Origin: Chryseobacterium ginsenosidimutans
GTDB lineage: Bacteria; Bacteroidota; Bacteroidia; Flavobacteriales; Weeksellaceae
Reading direction: 5' to 3'
NCBI RefSeq assembly: GCF_030823405.1
Contig: NZ_JAUSXC010000001.1
Location: 744,001-808,000 of the forward strand
Length of the DNA stretch: 64,000 nucleotides
The notes under the pieces are model-generated. The model did no database searches. It worked only from the letters and a program-made list of their open reading frames with translations, and was not told the DNA's origin. This document shows positions 24,825 through 34,430 of this stretch, in pieces. The translations under genes and the position numbers were made by a program. The stretch's first letter is position 1. The number at the start of each line of letters is the position of its first letter.

Positions 24825-26208
24825 CTCCTTCTTTTGCTTTATAAGTTTCACCTGAAATTTTCAGAATCGATTTTAATTCAGCCTGTGCAATTACAGGGAA
24901 TGTTCTTGCATATAATAAGAATAATACAGAGAAGAACCCGATTGTTCCTAAGTATACACCCACATCAATGATCGTTGGTTTAAACATTGTCCAAGATCCT
25001 GGTAAGTAATCTCTCGAAAGGTTGATAACGATAATATCAAAACGCTCAAACCACATACCGATGTTGATAATTAATGCAACGATGAAAGTCCATATAATAT
25101 TCGTTCTTAGTCTCTTGAACCAGAATGAAGCAGGAATAATCAAGTTACAAGTAATCAATGCCCAGAAAGCCCACCAGTAAGGTCCAACAGCTGCACCCGG
25201 AGAAAGATAAGTAAAGTCTTCAAATCTAGATCCAGAATACCATCCGATGAAATATTCGGTAGCATAAGCTACAGTTACCATACCACCAGTTAAGATGATT
25301 ACGATGTTCATAATTTCGATATGATACATTGTAATATAGTCTTCTAAGTGACAAACTTTTCTAGCGATCAACAATAGCGTCTGTACCATTGCAAATCCTG
25401 AGAAAATTGCTCCTGCAACGAAGTAAGGAGGATAGATCGTAGAGTGCCATCCTTTAATTACTGAAGTTGCGAAGTCAAAAGATACGGTAGTGTGTACTGA
25501 GAATACAAGTGGAGTAGCCAAACCTGCAAGAACCAAAGAAAGTTCTTCGAATCTTTGCCAGTGTTTTGCTTTACCACCCCAACCGAATGCTAGGAATGTA
25601 TAAATTTTTCTTGTCCAAGGAGTTTTTGCTCTATCTCTGATCATTGCAAAGTCAGGGATTAATCCCATAAACCAGAATACAGTTGATACTGAGAAATACG
25701 TAGAGATCGCAAATACGTCCCAAAGTAGAGGAGAGTTGAAGTTCCCCCAAAGAGAACCGAACTGGTTTGGTAAAGGGAATACCCAATATCCTACCCAAAC
25801 TCTACCCATGTGGATTACAGGGAAGATTGCCGCCTGTACAACTGCGAAGATAGTCATCGCTTCCGCTGAACGGTTTACAGACATTCTCCAACGCTGTCTA
25901 AATAATAATAATACTGCGGAGATAAGTGTTCCGGCGTGACCGATACCTACCCACCATACGAAGTTGGTAATATCCCAACCCCAGTTAATAGTTCTGTTAA
26001 GCCCCCATGCTCCAATACCTGTCCCGATAGTGTAGGCGATACAGCCGAATCCGTATAAAAATAGAACTAAGGCTGCGTATAGTGAAATCCACCATAATTT
26101 ACCTGCTCTTTCTTCGATAGGTCGTGCAATATCTTCTGTGATATCGTGATAAGTTTTGTGACCAATAATTAGAGGTTCCCTTATCGGAGCTTCGTAATGT
26201 CCTGACAT
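24811..26208 (-). CDS. actC: Alternative complex III quinol-site subunit ActC
   Basis: A 465-residue NrfD/PsrC-like integral membrane protein with about ten transmembrane helices, starting with a cytoplasmic MSGHYEAPIREPLIIGHKTYHDIT segment. Conserved loops such as WWVGIGHAGTLISAVLLLFRQ, HMGRVWVGYWVFPLPNQFGSLWGNFNSPLLWD and YPPYFVAGAIFSGFAMVQTL line the quinol-binding region in this family. It oxidises quinol and hands electrons to the Fe-S clusters of ActB. It is followed by actD with a 14-base overlap and preceded by actB. Confidence 0.95.
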   Translation of the reverse strand: MSGHYEAPIREPLIIGHKTYHDITEDIARPIEERAGKLWWISLYAALVLFLYGFGCIAYTIGTGIGAWGLNRTINWGWDITNFVWWVGIGHAGTLISAVLLLFRQRWRMSVNRSAEAMTIFAVVQAAIFPVIHMGRVWVGYWVFPLPNQFGSLWGNFNSPLLWDVFAISTYFSVSTVFWFMGLIPDFAMIRDRAKTPWTRKIYTFLAFGWGGKAKHWQRFEELSLVLAGLATPLVFSVHTTVSFDFATSVIKGWHSTIYPPYFVAGAIFSGFAMVQTLLLIARKVCHLEDYITMYHIEIMNIVIILTGGMVTVAYATEYFIGWYSGSRFEDFTYLSPGAAVGPYWWAFWALITCNLIIPASFWFKRLRTNIIWTFIVALIINIGMWFERFDIIVINLSRDYLPGSWTMFKPTIIDVGVYLGTIGFFSVLFLLYARTFPVIAQAELKSILKISGETYKAKEGDEHH

Positions 26209-26233
26209 TTTTTACCTATTTATTATTTAAACT

Positions 26234-29200
26234 TTATTTTTCTACTCTGTTTCTTACTTTAGTGTGATAGAACACATTTGGTTTTGTTCCGATCTCTTCT
26301 AGTAAATAATATCTTCTGTTGCTAGAATATAATTCTCTCACTTCAGATTCTTTGTCATTCATGTCTCCAAACTGGATAGATCCCGTAGTACAAGCTTTTG
26401 AACATGCTGTTTGGAATTCTCCGTCTTTTACTATTCTGTTCTCTTTTTTCGCTTCAAGAATAGTAGCCTGAGTCATCTGGATACATAATGAACATTTTTC
26501 CATAACCCCTCTCGTTCTTACAACGACATCAGGGTTTAGTACCATTCTTCCTAAATCGTTATTTTGATTGAAATCAAACTTGTCATTTAAGTTGTATGTA
26601 AACCAGTTGAAACGTCTTACTTTATAAGGACAGTTGTTTGCACAATATCTTGTACCGATACATCTGTTGTAAGCCATGTGGTTTTGACCTTGCTTACCGT
26701 GTGAAGTAGCCGCTACCGGACATACCGTTTCACAAGGAGCGTGGTTACAGTGCTGACACATTACCGGCTGGAAGATCACATCAGGGTTATCAGCAGGATG
26801 GTTCAATGCACCTCCGTCACCGCCAAAAGCAGTTCCGTACAATTCTGGTACAGCCATTCCTTCTTTTAATCCTTCATATACTTCCACTTTTTGTCTTGAA
26901 GAATAGTAACGGTCAATTCTTAACCAATACATATCTCTGGACATTCTGATCTCTTCTTTACCTACAACAGGAACGTTGTTTTCTGCCTGACATGCAATGA
27001 TACAAGATCCGCAGCCTGTACAGGAGTTAAGATCTACAGACATGTTAAAGTGAGGTCCGTCCGTATCATCAAACGAATCCCAAAGGTCAATCTTTCTTGC
27101 AGGTAATGCACCGCTGATCGTATGATATTCTAAAGGCCTGTTCCATCCTTTATGTTCGTCGTCAAATGCTACGTTTAAGAATTCAGCCAAAGGAACTTCT
27201 TTAGCGATTTCGTAACGTCCCATTAATGTGTTTTGAAGCTGAATACCTGCAAATTCGTGATCTTCTCCTGTTTTTTCGATTTTAGCATTAGAAACAACTA
27301 AGTTAGAACCGTCAAATAAAGGATAAGCATTTACACCTGTATCAGCTGTTGCTCCTGAATCTTTTTTACCATAACCAAGTGCAATACCTACAGATCCGTC
27401 AGCTTGACCAGGTTGAACAAATACAGGAACATCTTTTATTGTTACTCCGTTTACAGTAAGGTTTACGATAGAACCATCCAACTGCATTCTTGCGTTTAGA
27501 TCGTTGTCGATACCTAATCTTTCTGCATCTTTTGGAGAAATTGTCAAGTAATTATCCCAAGACATTCTTGTTAATGGATCCGGTAATTCCTGCAACCAAG
27601 GGTTGTTTGCCTGAGTACCATCTCCCATTGCTATCTTAGTATATAATACCAATTCTAAATCGGAAGCCTTAAAGTTTCCTAATTCAGCAACTGCCTGAGC
27701 AGCGTTTCCTCCAGCGTAAGACAATGTCGTAGCATTTGGAGAAACATTGATACCGTTGTATAAAGCTTTGTTGAATGAAGTAGCCCCTAAAATAGAAGTT
27801 GCGCTGTTTTTTAAATAATCATAATAATTATTTGCAGCATTGTTCTTACCATTTTTCCAAACCAATAAAGATTCTTCAATCTGTCTTGATTTATATATTT
27901 TTTGGATTGTTGGCTGCATCAATGAATATACTCCTGTCTGAGGTTCCATATCACCCCAAGACTCTAGCCAGTTAGCTACAGGAATTACAGCTTTAGCTGC
28001 CTTGTACATTTCATTTTTCTTATCAGCAACAGCAATTACATAAGGAACTTTAGATAAAGATTTTTTGAAATCTGCACCTTTGTGGTAAGAATAAATTGGG
28101 TCTACGTTATTTGCGATTAACACGCCAACCTGACCTGCATTTACCCATCCAAGGAATTCCTGGAATCTTGCACCGTCGAAATCTTTCAGGAAGTTTGCTT
28201 TACCAGTGAAAGCAACCGAACCTAATTTTTGGTTAATTAAGTGAGCTAAAACCTGAGCTCCTTTAGATCCATCAGCAAAAACAACTGCTTTGCTGCCTTT
28301 CGTCTGAAGTTCTTTTGCCAATTCAGAAGCAACCTTGTCAGAAGTACCACCTCCTACGATTGCATTGTAAACTTCAACTAAAGTTTTATTTACCTGGCTT
28401 GGTTTTAATCTAACTCTTTCGTCAGCATTAGCACCAGTGATAGACATGTTTGATTCCACTTGTACGTGTCTCAACATGTTTGCTCCCGGTTTTCTTGCCG
28501 CTGCATAAGAAGATTCAAGGCTTGCTGCATTATAATCTCCTAAGAAATCAGCCTGGAAAGCAACTACTAATTCAGACCCTTTAAGATCATAAACAGGTAA
28601 TGCTCTTTGTCCGAAAACTTCCTGAGCTGCATCTAATGCTGCAGAATAAGGGAAAGCATCATAAGTTACTAATTCAGCTGTAGGATATGTTTCTTTAAAT
28701 TCAGCGAATAACTTTTTGAAAGTAGGTGAAGCGAAAGAATGTGATAATAACACGATTTTTTTGCCTGAAGCCTTAGCTTCTTCCAATCCTTTGATTACAA
28801 AACTGTCTACTTTATCGAAAGTTTCGTCTTTTCCTTCAAACTTAGGCTGCTTTACTTTATCGTTATCATAAAGAGAAAGTACACTTGCCTGAGCTCTGGC
28901 ATTCGTTTTACCTAAATCTCCAGCTGCCGGGTTAGGCTCAATTTTGATTGGTCTACCTTCACGGGTTTTTACTAAAACGCTGGCAAAATCGAAACCATCA
29001 AAATATGTTGAAGCGTAGTAATTAGGAATCCCAGGAATAATATCGTGAGGTTTTACCACGTAAGGAATCGTTTTAATTACCGGAGCTTCACAAGCAGCCA
29101 ATGTTACGGCTGCAGTAGAAAATCCTAATAATTTTAAGAAATCTCTTCTTGAAGTACTAGAACCATTCTGTTCAGCATCTCCAAGGAAATCTTCTACCGG

Positions 29201-29296
29201 AATCTCTTCCTGGAACTCTTTCTGAGCCAGCTTATTGTTTAAAGCCGGGTCTTTAAGTTCGTGAATACTTCTAAATTGTATTTTGTTTGAAGCCAT
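26234..29296 (-). CDS. actB: Alternative complex III Fe-S subunit ActB
   Basis: A 1020-residue fusion. The N-terminus has a TAT-like twin-arginine sequence (TSRRDFLKLLGFSTAAVTLAAC, about 49-70) and a lipobox-like Cys. A molybdopterin oxidoreductase-like domain without cofactor follows (about 80-740). The C-terminal ferredoxin-like part has four cysteine clusters beginning at CTGCGSCIIAC (about 757), then CQHCNHAPCETVCP, CIGTRYCANNCP and CSLCIQM with CSKACTTG; the family binds three 4Fe-4S and one 3Fe-4S centre here. It moves electrons from ActC to ActA. Second gene of the operon, 22 bases after actA. Confidence 0.95.
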   Translation of the reverse strand: MASNKIQFRSIHELKDPALNNKLAQKEFQEEIPVEDFLGDAEQNGSSTSRRDFLKLLGFSTAAVTLAACEAPVIKTIPYVVKPHDIIPGIPNYYASTYFDGFDFASVLVKTREGRPIKIEPNPAAGDLGKTNARAQASVLSLYDNDKVKQPKFEGKDETFDKVDSFVIKGLEEAKASGKKIVLLSHSFASPTFKKLFAEFKETYPTAELVTYDAFPYSAALDAAQEVFGQRALPVYDLKGSELVVAFQADFLGDYNAASLESSYAAARKPGANMLRHVQVESNMSITGANADERVRLKPSQVNKTLVEVYNAIVGGGTSDKVASELAKELQTKGSKAVVFADGSKGAQVLAHLINQKLGSVAFTGKANFLKDFDGARFQEFLGWVNAGQVGVLIANNVDPIYSYHKGADFKKSLSKVPYVIAVADKKNEMYKAAKAVIPVANWLESWGDMEPQTGVYSLMQPTIQKIYKSRQIEESLLVWKNGKNNAANNYYDYLKNSATSILGATSFNKALYNGINVSPNATTLSYAGGNAAQAVAELGNFKASDLELVLYTKIAMGDGTQANNPWLQELPDPLTRMSWDNYLTISPKDAERLGIDNDLNARMQLDGSIVNLTVNGVTIKDVPVFVQPGQADGSVGIALGYGKKDSGATADTGVNAYPLFDGSNLVVSNAKIEKTGEDHEFAGIQLQNTLMGRYEIAKEVPLAEFLNVAFDDEHKGWNRPLEYHTISGALPARKIDLWDSFDDTDGPHFNMSVDLNSCTGCGSCIIACQAENNVPVVGKEEIRMSRDMYWLRIDRYYSSRQKVEVYEGLKEGMAVPELYGTAFGGDGGALNHPADNPDVIFQPVMCQHCNHAPCETVCPVAATSHGKQGQNHMAYNRCIGTRYCANNCPYKVRRFNWFTYNLNDKFDFNQNNDLGRMVLNPDVVVRTRGVMEKCSLCIQMTQATILEAKKENRIVKDGEFQTACSKACTTGSIQFGDMNDKESEVRELYSSNRRYYLLEEIGTKPNVFYHTKVRNRVEK

Positions 29297-29318
29297 TTAT
29301 ACTTCTAATTTTTAGTTA

Positions 29319-30683
29319 TTAATAATGACATTTACCACACTCAAGACCTCCAATTGCATCTACAGTAATCTTACCACCATCTTTAGGGTATTGTTTTTTC
29401 AACTTGTCATGTAGATTCTTGAAGTATTCTTTATTATAACCGTTGTTCATATCAACCTCAGTAGTTCTGTGACACTCGATACACCATCCCATTGTGAAGT
29501 CATTAGCCATTTGAACAACATTCATTGTATCTATTTTTCCGTGACAAGCTTTACAAACAACATCAATTTTGTTTGTTGGATTCTTTTTGTTGAAAGAATT
29601 AATGATTGCCTGTTCACCTGCTACAACGTGTTGAGAGTGATTAAAGTACACGAAATCCGGCATATTGTGGATTCTTGTCCATTCAACTGGCTGACTTTTT
29701 CCTGTGTACTGTTGTTTAGCAGGATCCCAACCTGTAGCAGCATATATTTTCTGGATTTCTCCGTCATAGAAAGCTTTGTCTTTTCCTGGCTCCATATAAT
29801 GCTGAGCATTGTATTCAGAAATTGTTCTGTGACAGTTCATACAAACGTTCATAGAAGGAATCTCAGATACTTTACCGTATTTAGCACTTGAGTGACAAAG
29901 CTGACAGTCAATTTTCTGTTCTCCAGCATGTATTTTGTGTGAGAAATAGATAGGCTGTTCTGGCTTATATCCTTTGTAAACCCCGATCCACATGATCCAG
30001 TTCCAAATTCCGTAAGTTGCCAGAAGTGCAAGAATTGCGATCAATCCTTTACCTACATAATGGTATTTTGCATAGATTTCACTGAAAGATTTTACTCTTG
30101 TCTCGTTAAGCCCTGCTAAATCATCAGACTGGCCTAATTTCACTAATTGTCTTAGTTTAATTAAGATCCAAACCAATAAAGCAGCAATTGCCAGAAGTGA
30201 AATAATCACGACACTTGTCGTTGTGCTGTTTGCCGGTGCAGCAGCTGTAGCATCCGTTGTTGTTGCATCTTTTTTAGGATCTGCAGCGGGTTCCGGAGCC
30301 GGAGGATTAGTTGTAAATGCTAAGATATCATCAATATCCTTATCCGAAAGATTTGGAAAAAGCTGCATCTCAGTCTTGTTGAATTTCTCAAAAATTTCAT
30401 TAGCATACTTGTCGCCAGAAGCTCTAAGTTCTTTGTTATTTTTGATCCACTTGTGAAGCCAAGCCGTATCTACACCGCCTTCTGTCTTTACTCTTTCTAC
30501 AACACCCTTCAAAGGCGGTCCTACAACTTGTTTGTCTAGTGCGTGACATGCAGTACAATTTGCTTTGAAAAGCTTCTCACCATTCTTAGGATCACCGTCC
30601 TGCCCGTAAATTGAAGCACTTGTCGATAGCAATAAGCCTATTGCGATCAACGTTTGTCTATAATGCTTTCTCCAACTAATCAT
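29319..30683 (-). CDS. actA: Alternative complex III multihaem cytochrome ActA with fused cytochrome c domain
   Basis: A 454-residue membrane-anchored multihaem cytochrome. A signal peptide (about 1-27) is followed by a class I cytochrome c domain with CTACH (about 43-47) and a likely Met ligand in KTEMQLF. Then come an Ala/Thr/Pro linker, a transmembrane helix (about 155-172), a second hydrophobic segment (about 212-232), and a C-terminal pentahaem domain with CQLCH, CMNCH, CKACH, CIECH and CGKCH, for six CXXCH motifs in total. It is the first gene of the operon and receives electrons from ActB. The added N-terminal monohaem domain is a variation on the pentahaem ActA described from Rhodothermus. 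Confidence 0.94.
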   Translation of the reverse strand: MISWRKHYRQTLIAIGLLLSTSASIYGQDGDPKNGEKLFKANCTACHALDKQVVGPPLKGVVERVKTEGGVDTAWLHKWIKNNKELRASGDKYANEIFEKFNKTEMQLFPNLSDKDIDDILAFTTNPPAPEPAADPKKDATTTDATAAAPANSTTTSVVIISLLAIAALLVWILIKLRQLVKLGQSDDLAGLNETRVKSFSEIYAKYHYVGKGLIAILALLATYGIWNWIMWIGVYKGYKPEQPIYFSHKIHAGEQKIDCQLCHSSAKYGKVSEIPSMNVCMNCHRTISEYNAQHYMEPGKDKAFYDGEIQKIYAATGWDPAKQQYTGKSQPVEWTRIHNMPDFVYFNHSQHVVAGEQAIINSFNKKNPTNKIDVVCKACHGKIDTMNVVQMANDFTMGWCIECHRTTEVDMNNGYNKEYFKNLHDKLKKQYPKDGGKITVDAIGGLECGKCHY

Positions 30684-30729
30684 TTAAATTATCTTATGTT
30701 AGTAAATATTGAACATTCAATCAATCCCG

Positions 30730-30737
30730 CAAAAATA
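30730..30737 (-). promoter_or_regulatory. -7 box of the alternative complex III operon
   Basis: TATTTTTG on the minus strand, 47 bases upstream of the actA ATG, fits TAnnTTTG. No clear -33 box at the normal distance. Confidence 0.5.
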
Positions 30738-30820
30738 ATATTTTTAACAGGAATTTAACTGTATATGGAAAGGGGAAAATGTCATTTACGTTTAATTTGT
30801 AACTATTCTAAATAACTGTG

Positions 30821-30852
30821 TTTGGTATAATTTTTTAATTTGTATAAATTTG
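30821..30852 (+). promoter_or_regulatory. Promoter of the SPOR-domain gene
   Basis: TTTG at 30821-30824, a 20-bp spacer, TAAATTTG at 30845-30852; 15 bases before the ATG at 30868. Good fit to the Bacteroidota consensus. Confidence 0.75.
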
Positions 30853-30867
30853 CGCAAACAAGTTTAA

Positions 30868-31407
30868 ATGAAAAAGTTGATTAAATTATTTTCGATACTA
30901 TCTCTATTAGCATTTTATAATATTGATGCACAGCAGATTGTAAAGAAAGATACTTTGGCCGGAACAGAGCTTACCATGACTATGGATTCTAAAGTAAACG
31001 GTGCTTTGGAGAACCTTGAAGACAAGTGTTCGAAACCTACAACCATCATATCTTCTAGAGATGGGGATGAAGAATATGCATCTTCGAGGCCGACAAAGGT
31101 CTATGTTCCGAGTCGAGAATTGACAAATGCGGAGATTTGCAGAAAAAATCCAAGAATTTTGGGCTACAAAATCCAAATTACAACTGTTAAAAGTAATGAA
31201 GAGGCAAATGAGGTAAAATCATACTTCAGAAAAAGATTTCCCAACCTTAAAGTTGAAACCGATGCTTCTTTGAGACCTAACTACAAAATTTTAGCAGGTA
31301 GTTATTTTACAAAGCAAAGTGCGGCATCTGATCTTTCAAAAGTAAAAGAATATTTTAAGTCAGCAATTGCAGTGCAATACAGGATTTTCTGTGCAGAAGC
31401 AAAATAA
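30868..31407 (+). CDS. Exported SPOR domain-containing protein
   Basis: A 179-residue protein with a signal peptide (1-21, NIDAQ end), an unstructured linker and a C-terminal SPOR domain (about 95-176). The domain is recognisable from its two repeats: GYKIQITTVKSNEEANEVKSYFRKRFP and NYKILAGSYFTKQSAASDLSKVKEYF. SPOR domains bind denuded peptidoglycan at septa in other bacteria, so an envelope or division role is likely, though the protein has no membrane anchor beyond its signal. It is monocistronic, divergent from the ACIII operon, and converges on the membrane-protein gene at 31462. Confidence 0.85.
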   Translation: MKKLIKLFSILSLLAFYNIDAQQIVKKDTLAGTELTMTMDSKVNGALENLEDKCSKPTTIISSRDGDEEYASSRPTKVYVPSRELTNAEICRKNPRILGYKIQITTVKSNEEANEVKSYFRKRFPNLKVETDASLRPNYKILAGSYFTKQSAASDLSKVKEYFKSAIAVQYRIFCAEAK

Positions 31408-31431
31408 TATTGATTTATATAAAAAATATCG

Positions 31432-31459
31432 AAGGCTGGGAATTTTCTCAGTCTTTTTT
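31432..31459. terminator. Weak terminator between convergent genes
   Basis: AAGGCTGGGA and TCTCAGTCTT can pair with several G-U pairs around an ATTT loop and a T6 run follows on the plus strand. Confidence 0.55.
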
Positions 31460-31461
31460 GT

Positions 31462-32736
31462 TTAATAAAAGTTATTTAGAAACCAGAAAAACTCATTCAT
31501 TCTCAGGTAATTGTTTGTGGCTAAGTAGACAAAAATAATACTGAAAACAACGGTAAGAAAAGAAAGTATTTTTGGAGATTCTCTATAAGAATAAAAGAGC
31601 CATCCCAAAAGTAAAGGATAAATAAAAACAAAATGACCTCCGTAAATATAAGAAGTATGAAGTCCGAATTTCATGATACAATGAATCATCATATCAAATA
31701 AGAAAGAAATCATAAGTACCTGAACCAATTTATTTTTAAAATTTCTAAAATAACTCCAAAAAATCAGAGTTAATAAAACTGTGATAAAAATATAAGGAAT
31801 CCATGATGAATAGACATCCATTACAATGGCTTTGTAGTTGTAGCCCTGCATGTTGTGCTTGTCCCGGAGAATAAAATTGGAAAACAGAATGTTGCCTCCA
31901 AAAAAGTAGGAAAGAATCATATCCCAAGTCGGAGTAGACTTTACATTAGAGAATTTTTCGTACTGCTCACTTGTCTTGTTAAATATATTTTCATACTTAA
32001 AATCTATCCTGTTCAGGTATAGTAAAATAAAACAGATGCATGTAAAAATGACTCTGAAAGCGGCATTTCCAAATTTTTTCCAACTTTTAAACAAATCTCT
32101 TTCGAAAGCAATAGGAATGAAAACTTTAACGATGTTAGTAACAGTTAAACCTCCGATAGAAACTCCTGATAATGCCAATGCCAAAGCGGGTATTTTTTCT
32201 TCTTTTTTAAGCTTTATTGCCGAATAATGATTGAATAATGTGAGGAGAAATAGGGTGTACGTGAAGTTTTCAGGAGTAAATGAAAGTAAGATAGTTGTAG
32301 AAAAAGCTCCGAAAAAAAGTACTAATAAAAGGTTGATAATTAAAGGAAGTCCAATAATATTTTTTACATATTTAAAAACCTGAAGTACGCTTAAGCTTAC
32401 TGCGATATTACTGAACCAGGCCAAAGCGAACCTGAAGTTTCCGTCCATTTTTCCGTCAGAAAAAAACAGTGCCAATTCTCTGATCCAATTGAAGAAATAA
32501 TAAGCGAGAGGATGTCTTTCAAAGCTTCCGCCAGACATTACAATAGATTTATTATCAAAGCTGAAATAGGCATCCCAAGGAATTCTGCTGTCGAAAATAA
32601 TCTTGTGATGTATCGCGATATATGAACCCAAATATCCGTAAGACACCAAAAAGAAAAGAAAAACAATTAGTTCAATTCCTGTTGAAGGAAAAATGAGCTT
32701 AAAAAATTGGATAAATTTTATTTTGAACTTTGACAC
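31462..32736 (-). CDS. Polytopic membrane protein of unknown function
   Basis: A 424-residue protein with about ten hydrophobic helices. The first (about 19-40) is followed by a periplasmic loop with DSRIPWDAYFSFDN and SFERHPLAYYFFNW. That pattern, an early periplasmic loop with an acidic residue before multiple helices, resembles GT-C-type glycosyltransferase-like membrane proteins; I believe it is close to the DUF6080 group, but I cannot confirm this. It stands alone between the SPOR gene and selO. No enzymatic motif is certain. Confidence 0.65.
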   Translation of the reverse strand: MSKFKIKFIQFFKLIFPSTGIELIVFLFFLVSYGYLGSYIAIHHKIIFDSRIPWDAYFSFDNKSIVMSGGSFERHPLAYYFFNWIRELALFFSDGKMDGNFRFALAWFSNIAVSLSVLQVFKYVKNIIGLPLIINLLLVLFFGAFSTTILLSFTPENFTYTLFLLTLFNHYSAIKLKKEEKIPALALALSGVSIGGLTVTNIVKVFIPIAFERDLFKSWKKFGNAAFRVIFTCICFILLYLNRIDFKYENIFNKTSEQYEKFSNVKSTPTWDMILSYFFGGNILFSNFILRDKHNMQGYNYKAIVMDVYSSWIPYIFITVLLTLIFWSYFRNFKNKLVQVLMISFLFDMMIHCIMKFGLHTSYIYGGHFVFIYPLLLGWLFYSYRESPKILSFLTVVFSIIFVYLATNNYLRMNEFFWFLNNFY

Positions 32737-32763
32737 CTGTTAATTTTTTGCAAAAATAAAATA

Positions 32764-32790
32764 AAAACTCACCAATTCTGGTGAGTTTTC
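32764..32790 (-). terminator. Terminator after selO
   Basis: ACTCACC / GGTGAGT stem flanked by A and T runs, loop of 6, located 25-51 bases past the selO stop. Confidence 0.88.
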
Positions 32791-32814
32791 TTATTGATTT
32801 TGAAGATTTTAAAA

Positions 32815-34356
32815 TTACGAACTGCAAGATAGCATCGAACATCCCGAAATATCATCATAATTTGAAGGTCTTTTTGCCGAAAATTCGGGATAAATTTCTT
32901 CGTAAGGATTTTCTAATGCTTTGGTTAATTTGTCTAGCATTTCAGTTTTCCCAATATTAATTTCTTCTATACACTGGTATAATAAATAATTTCTCAGGAT
33001 GAACTTTGGGTTTGCTTTTTTCATTACTTCTAATGATTCTTCTTTTGAAATTGTATTTTTCTCCAATCTTGAGTGGTAAGATTTAATAAAATCCTCAAGT
33101 ATAGAAATGTCTTTTTCATTCAAAAAAGTATAAGAAACATTTTCGAATTGAGCTTTAAGATCGGTTTTGTCATCACGTTTTTCAAGTTGATTAAAAAATA
33201 AAGTATAATCAAGCTGAAGATCCTGCATAAGGCTCTGCCAATTGGTAAAAAACTTTTCGTCGCTTGGCAGCAATTGATCAAACCCAAATTTTTTACAAAG
33301 CATCTTATCATGAGATTCCCAGAAGTAACTTCCATAATCGTTCAAAATTTCTTCCAGAAACTTTTCATCTTTAATTAATGGCTGAAGTGCATTTGCGAGC
33401 TGCCAAAGATTCCATTGAGAAATTTGACCCTGTTTTCCGAAAGCATACCTTCTTCCCGGCAGATCGGTTGTATTTGGAGTAAAATTCAAGTTGTATTCAT
33501 CCATCATCGAATAAGGTCCGTAATCAATCGTCAAACCCAGAACCGACATATTATCGGTATTCATTACACCATGAACAAATCCTACTCTGTACCATTCGAC
33601 CATAAGATCGGCAGTTCTTCTGCAGACATTTTCAAAAAAATCTTTATATTTTTGAACACCTTCTGAAGTTATTTCTTTAAAATAATTTTCGATAGTGAAA
33701 TCGGCAAGCTCCTGTAAAGTTTTATATTCTTGCTGGGCAGACATTAATTCAAAATGCCCAAAACGAAGAAAGCTTTCAGCAGTTCTGATTACGACGGCTC
33801 CTTTTTCATCTTGAGGATTTCCGTTGTACATCATGTCTCTTACTACATCTTCTCCTGTAAAAGCTAAGCTTAAAGCCCTTGTTGTAGGGATTCCCAAATG
33901 AAACATGGCTTCACTCATCAGATATTCACGAACGGAGGATCGTAAAACAGCTCTTCCGTCGGCGTGTCTTGAGTAGGGTGTTGCTCCTGATCCTTTCCAT
34001 TGGATTTCTGTTTTTTTACCTGAATTATTGGTGATTTCTCCTGCAAGAATTGCTCTTCCGTCTCCCAATTGCCCGGCCCAGTTTCCAAACTGATGTCCGG
34101 CGTATGCGGTGGAATATGTCTTTACATTTTCGGGAAGATTGTTTCCGACTAAAAATCCTAGATCTTTTTCTTCAAATTTTCCAAGCCCGATTTCTTCTGA
34201 AAGTTTTTCATTAAACGCAATCATCTTCGGGTGATCAAAACCAGCGGGTTCAATGGTAGAGAATAAAACTTTTGGAGTATTTCTCTGCATTGGGTTCCCG
34301 GAAAAATCTCCCGGAAATATTTTTATAAAGGGTTGTTTGATGTTTTCAATATTCAT
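32815..34356 (-). CDS. selO: SelO/YdiU family protein adenylyltransferase
   Basis: A 513-residue pseudokinase-fold enzyme. In characterised members it transfers AMP from ATP to hydroxyl side chains and is linked to oxidative stress. Family segments: YAGHQFGNWAGQLGDGRAILAGE (about 80-102), WKGSGATPYSRHADGRAVLRSSVREYLMSEAMFHLGIPTTRALSL in two conserved stretches, and VHGVMNTDNMSVLGLTIDYGPYSMMDEY with the catalytic Asp/Asn set. The C-terminus is GCSMLSCSS; its Cys third from the end is where human SELENOO carries selenocysteine. TGA is not used here, and the stop is ordinary. Monocistronic between two hairpins. Confidence 0.94.
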   Translation of the reverse strand: MNIENIKQPFIKIFPGDFSGNPMQRNTPKVLFSTIEPAGFDHPKMIAFNEKLSEEIGLGKFEEKDLGFLVGNNLPENVKTYSTAYAGHQFGNWAGQLGDGRAILAGEITNNSGKKTEIQWKGSGATPYSRHADGRAVLRSSVREYLMSEAMFHLGIPTTRALSLAFTGEDVVRDMMYNGNPQDEKGAVVIRTAESFLRFGHFELMSAQQEYKTLQELADFTIENYFKEITSEGVQKYKDFFENVCRRTADLMVEWYRVGFVHGVMNTDNMSVLGLTIDYGPYSMMDEYNLNFTPNTTDLPGRRYAFGKQGQISQWNLWQLANALQPLIKDEKFLEEILNDYGSYFWESHDKMLCKKFGFDQLLPSDEKFFTNWQSLMQDLQLDYTLFFNQLEKRDDKTDLKAQFENVSYTFLNEKDISILEDFIKSYHSRLEKNTISKEESLEVMKKANPKFILRNYLLYQCIEEINIGKTEMLDKLTKALENPYEEIYPEFSAKRPSNYDDISGCSMLSCSS

Positions 34357-34382
34357 ACTTCAAAGGTATTAATTATAAAGAA

Positions 34383-34410
34383 AAGACCTTCCAAATGATT
34401 GAAAGGTCTT
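34383..34410 (-). terminator. Terminator of the ricT-gldH-PBP1A operon
   Basis: AAGACCTT / AAGGTCTT stem with a 12-base interior on the minus strand, ending in TTTTC; it begins 21 bases past the PBP1A stop. Confidence 0.8.
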
Positions 34411-34430
34411 GTATATTTCTAAAAGAGAAT

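Noticed and set aside
29469..29891. 140-aa antisense frame in actA
   Set aside because: It lies wholly inside a well-conserved multihaem gene and has no start context.
34361..34368. -7-like TACCTTTG just upstream of selO on the minus strand
   Set aside because: It lies only 5 bases from the ATG, too close for a normal leader, and the nearest -33-like TTTG is 23 bp off; a leaderless transcript cannot be excluded.
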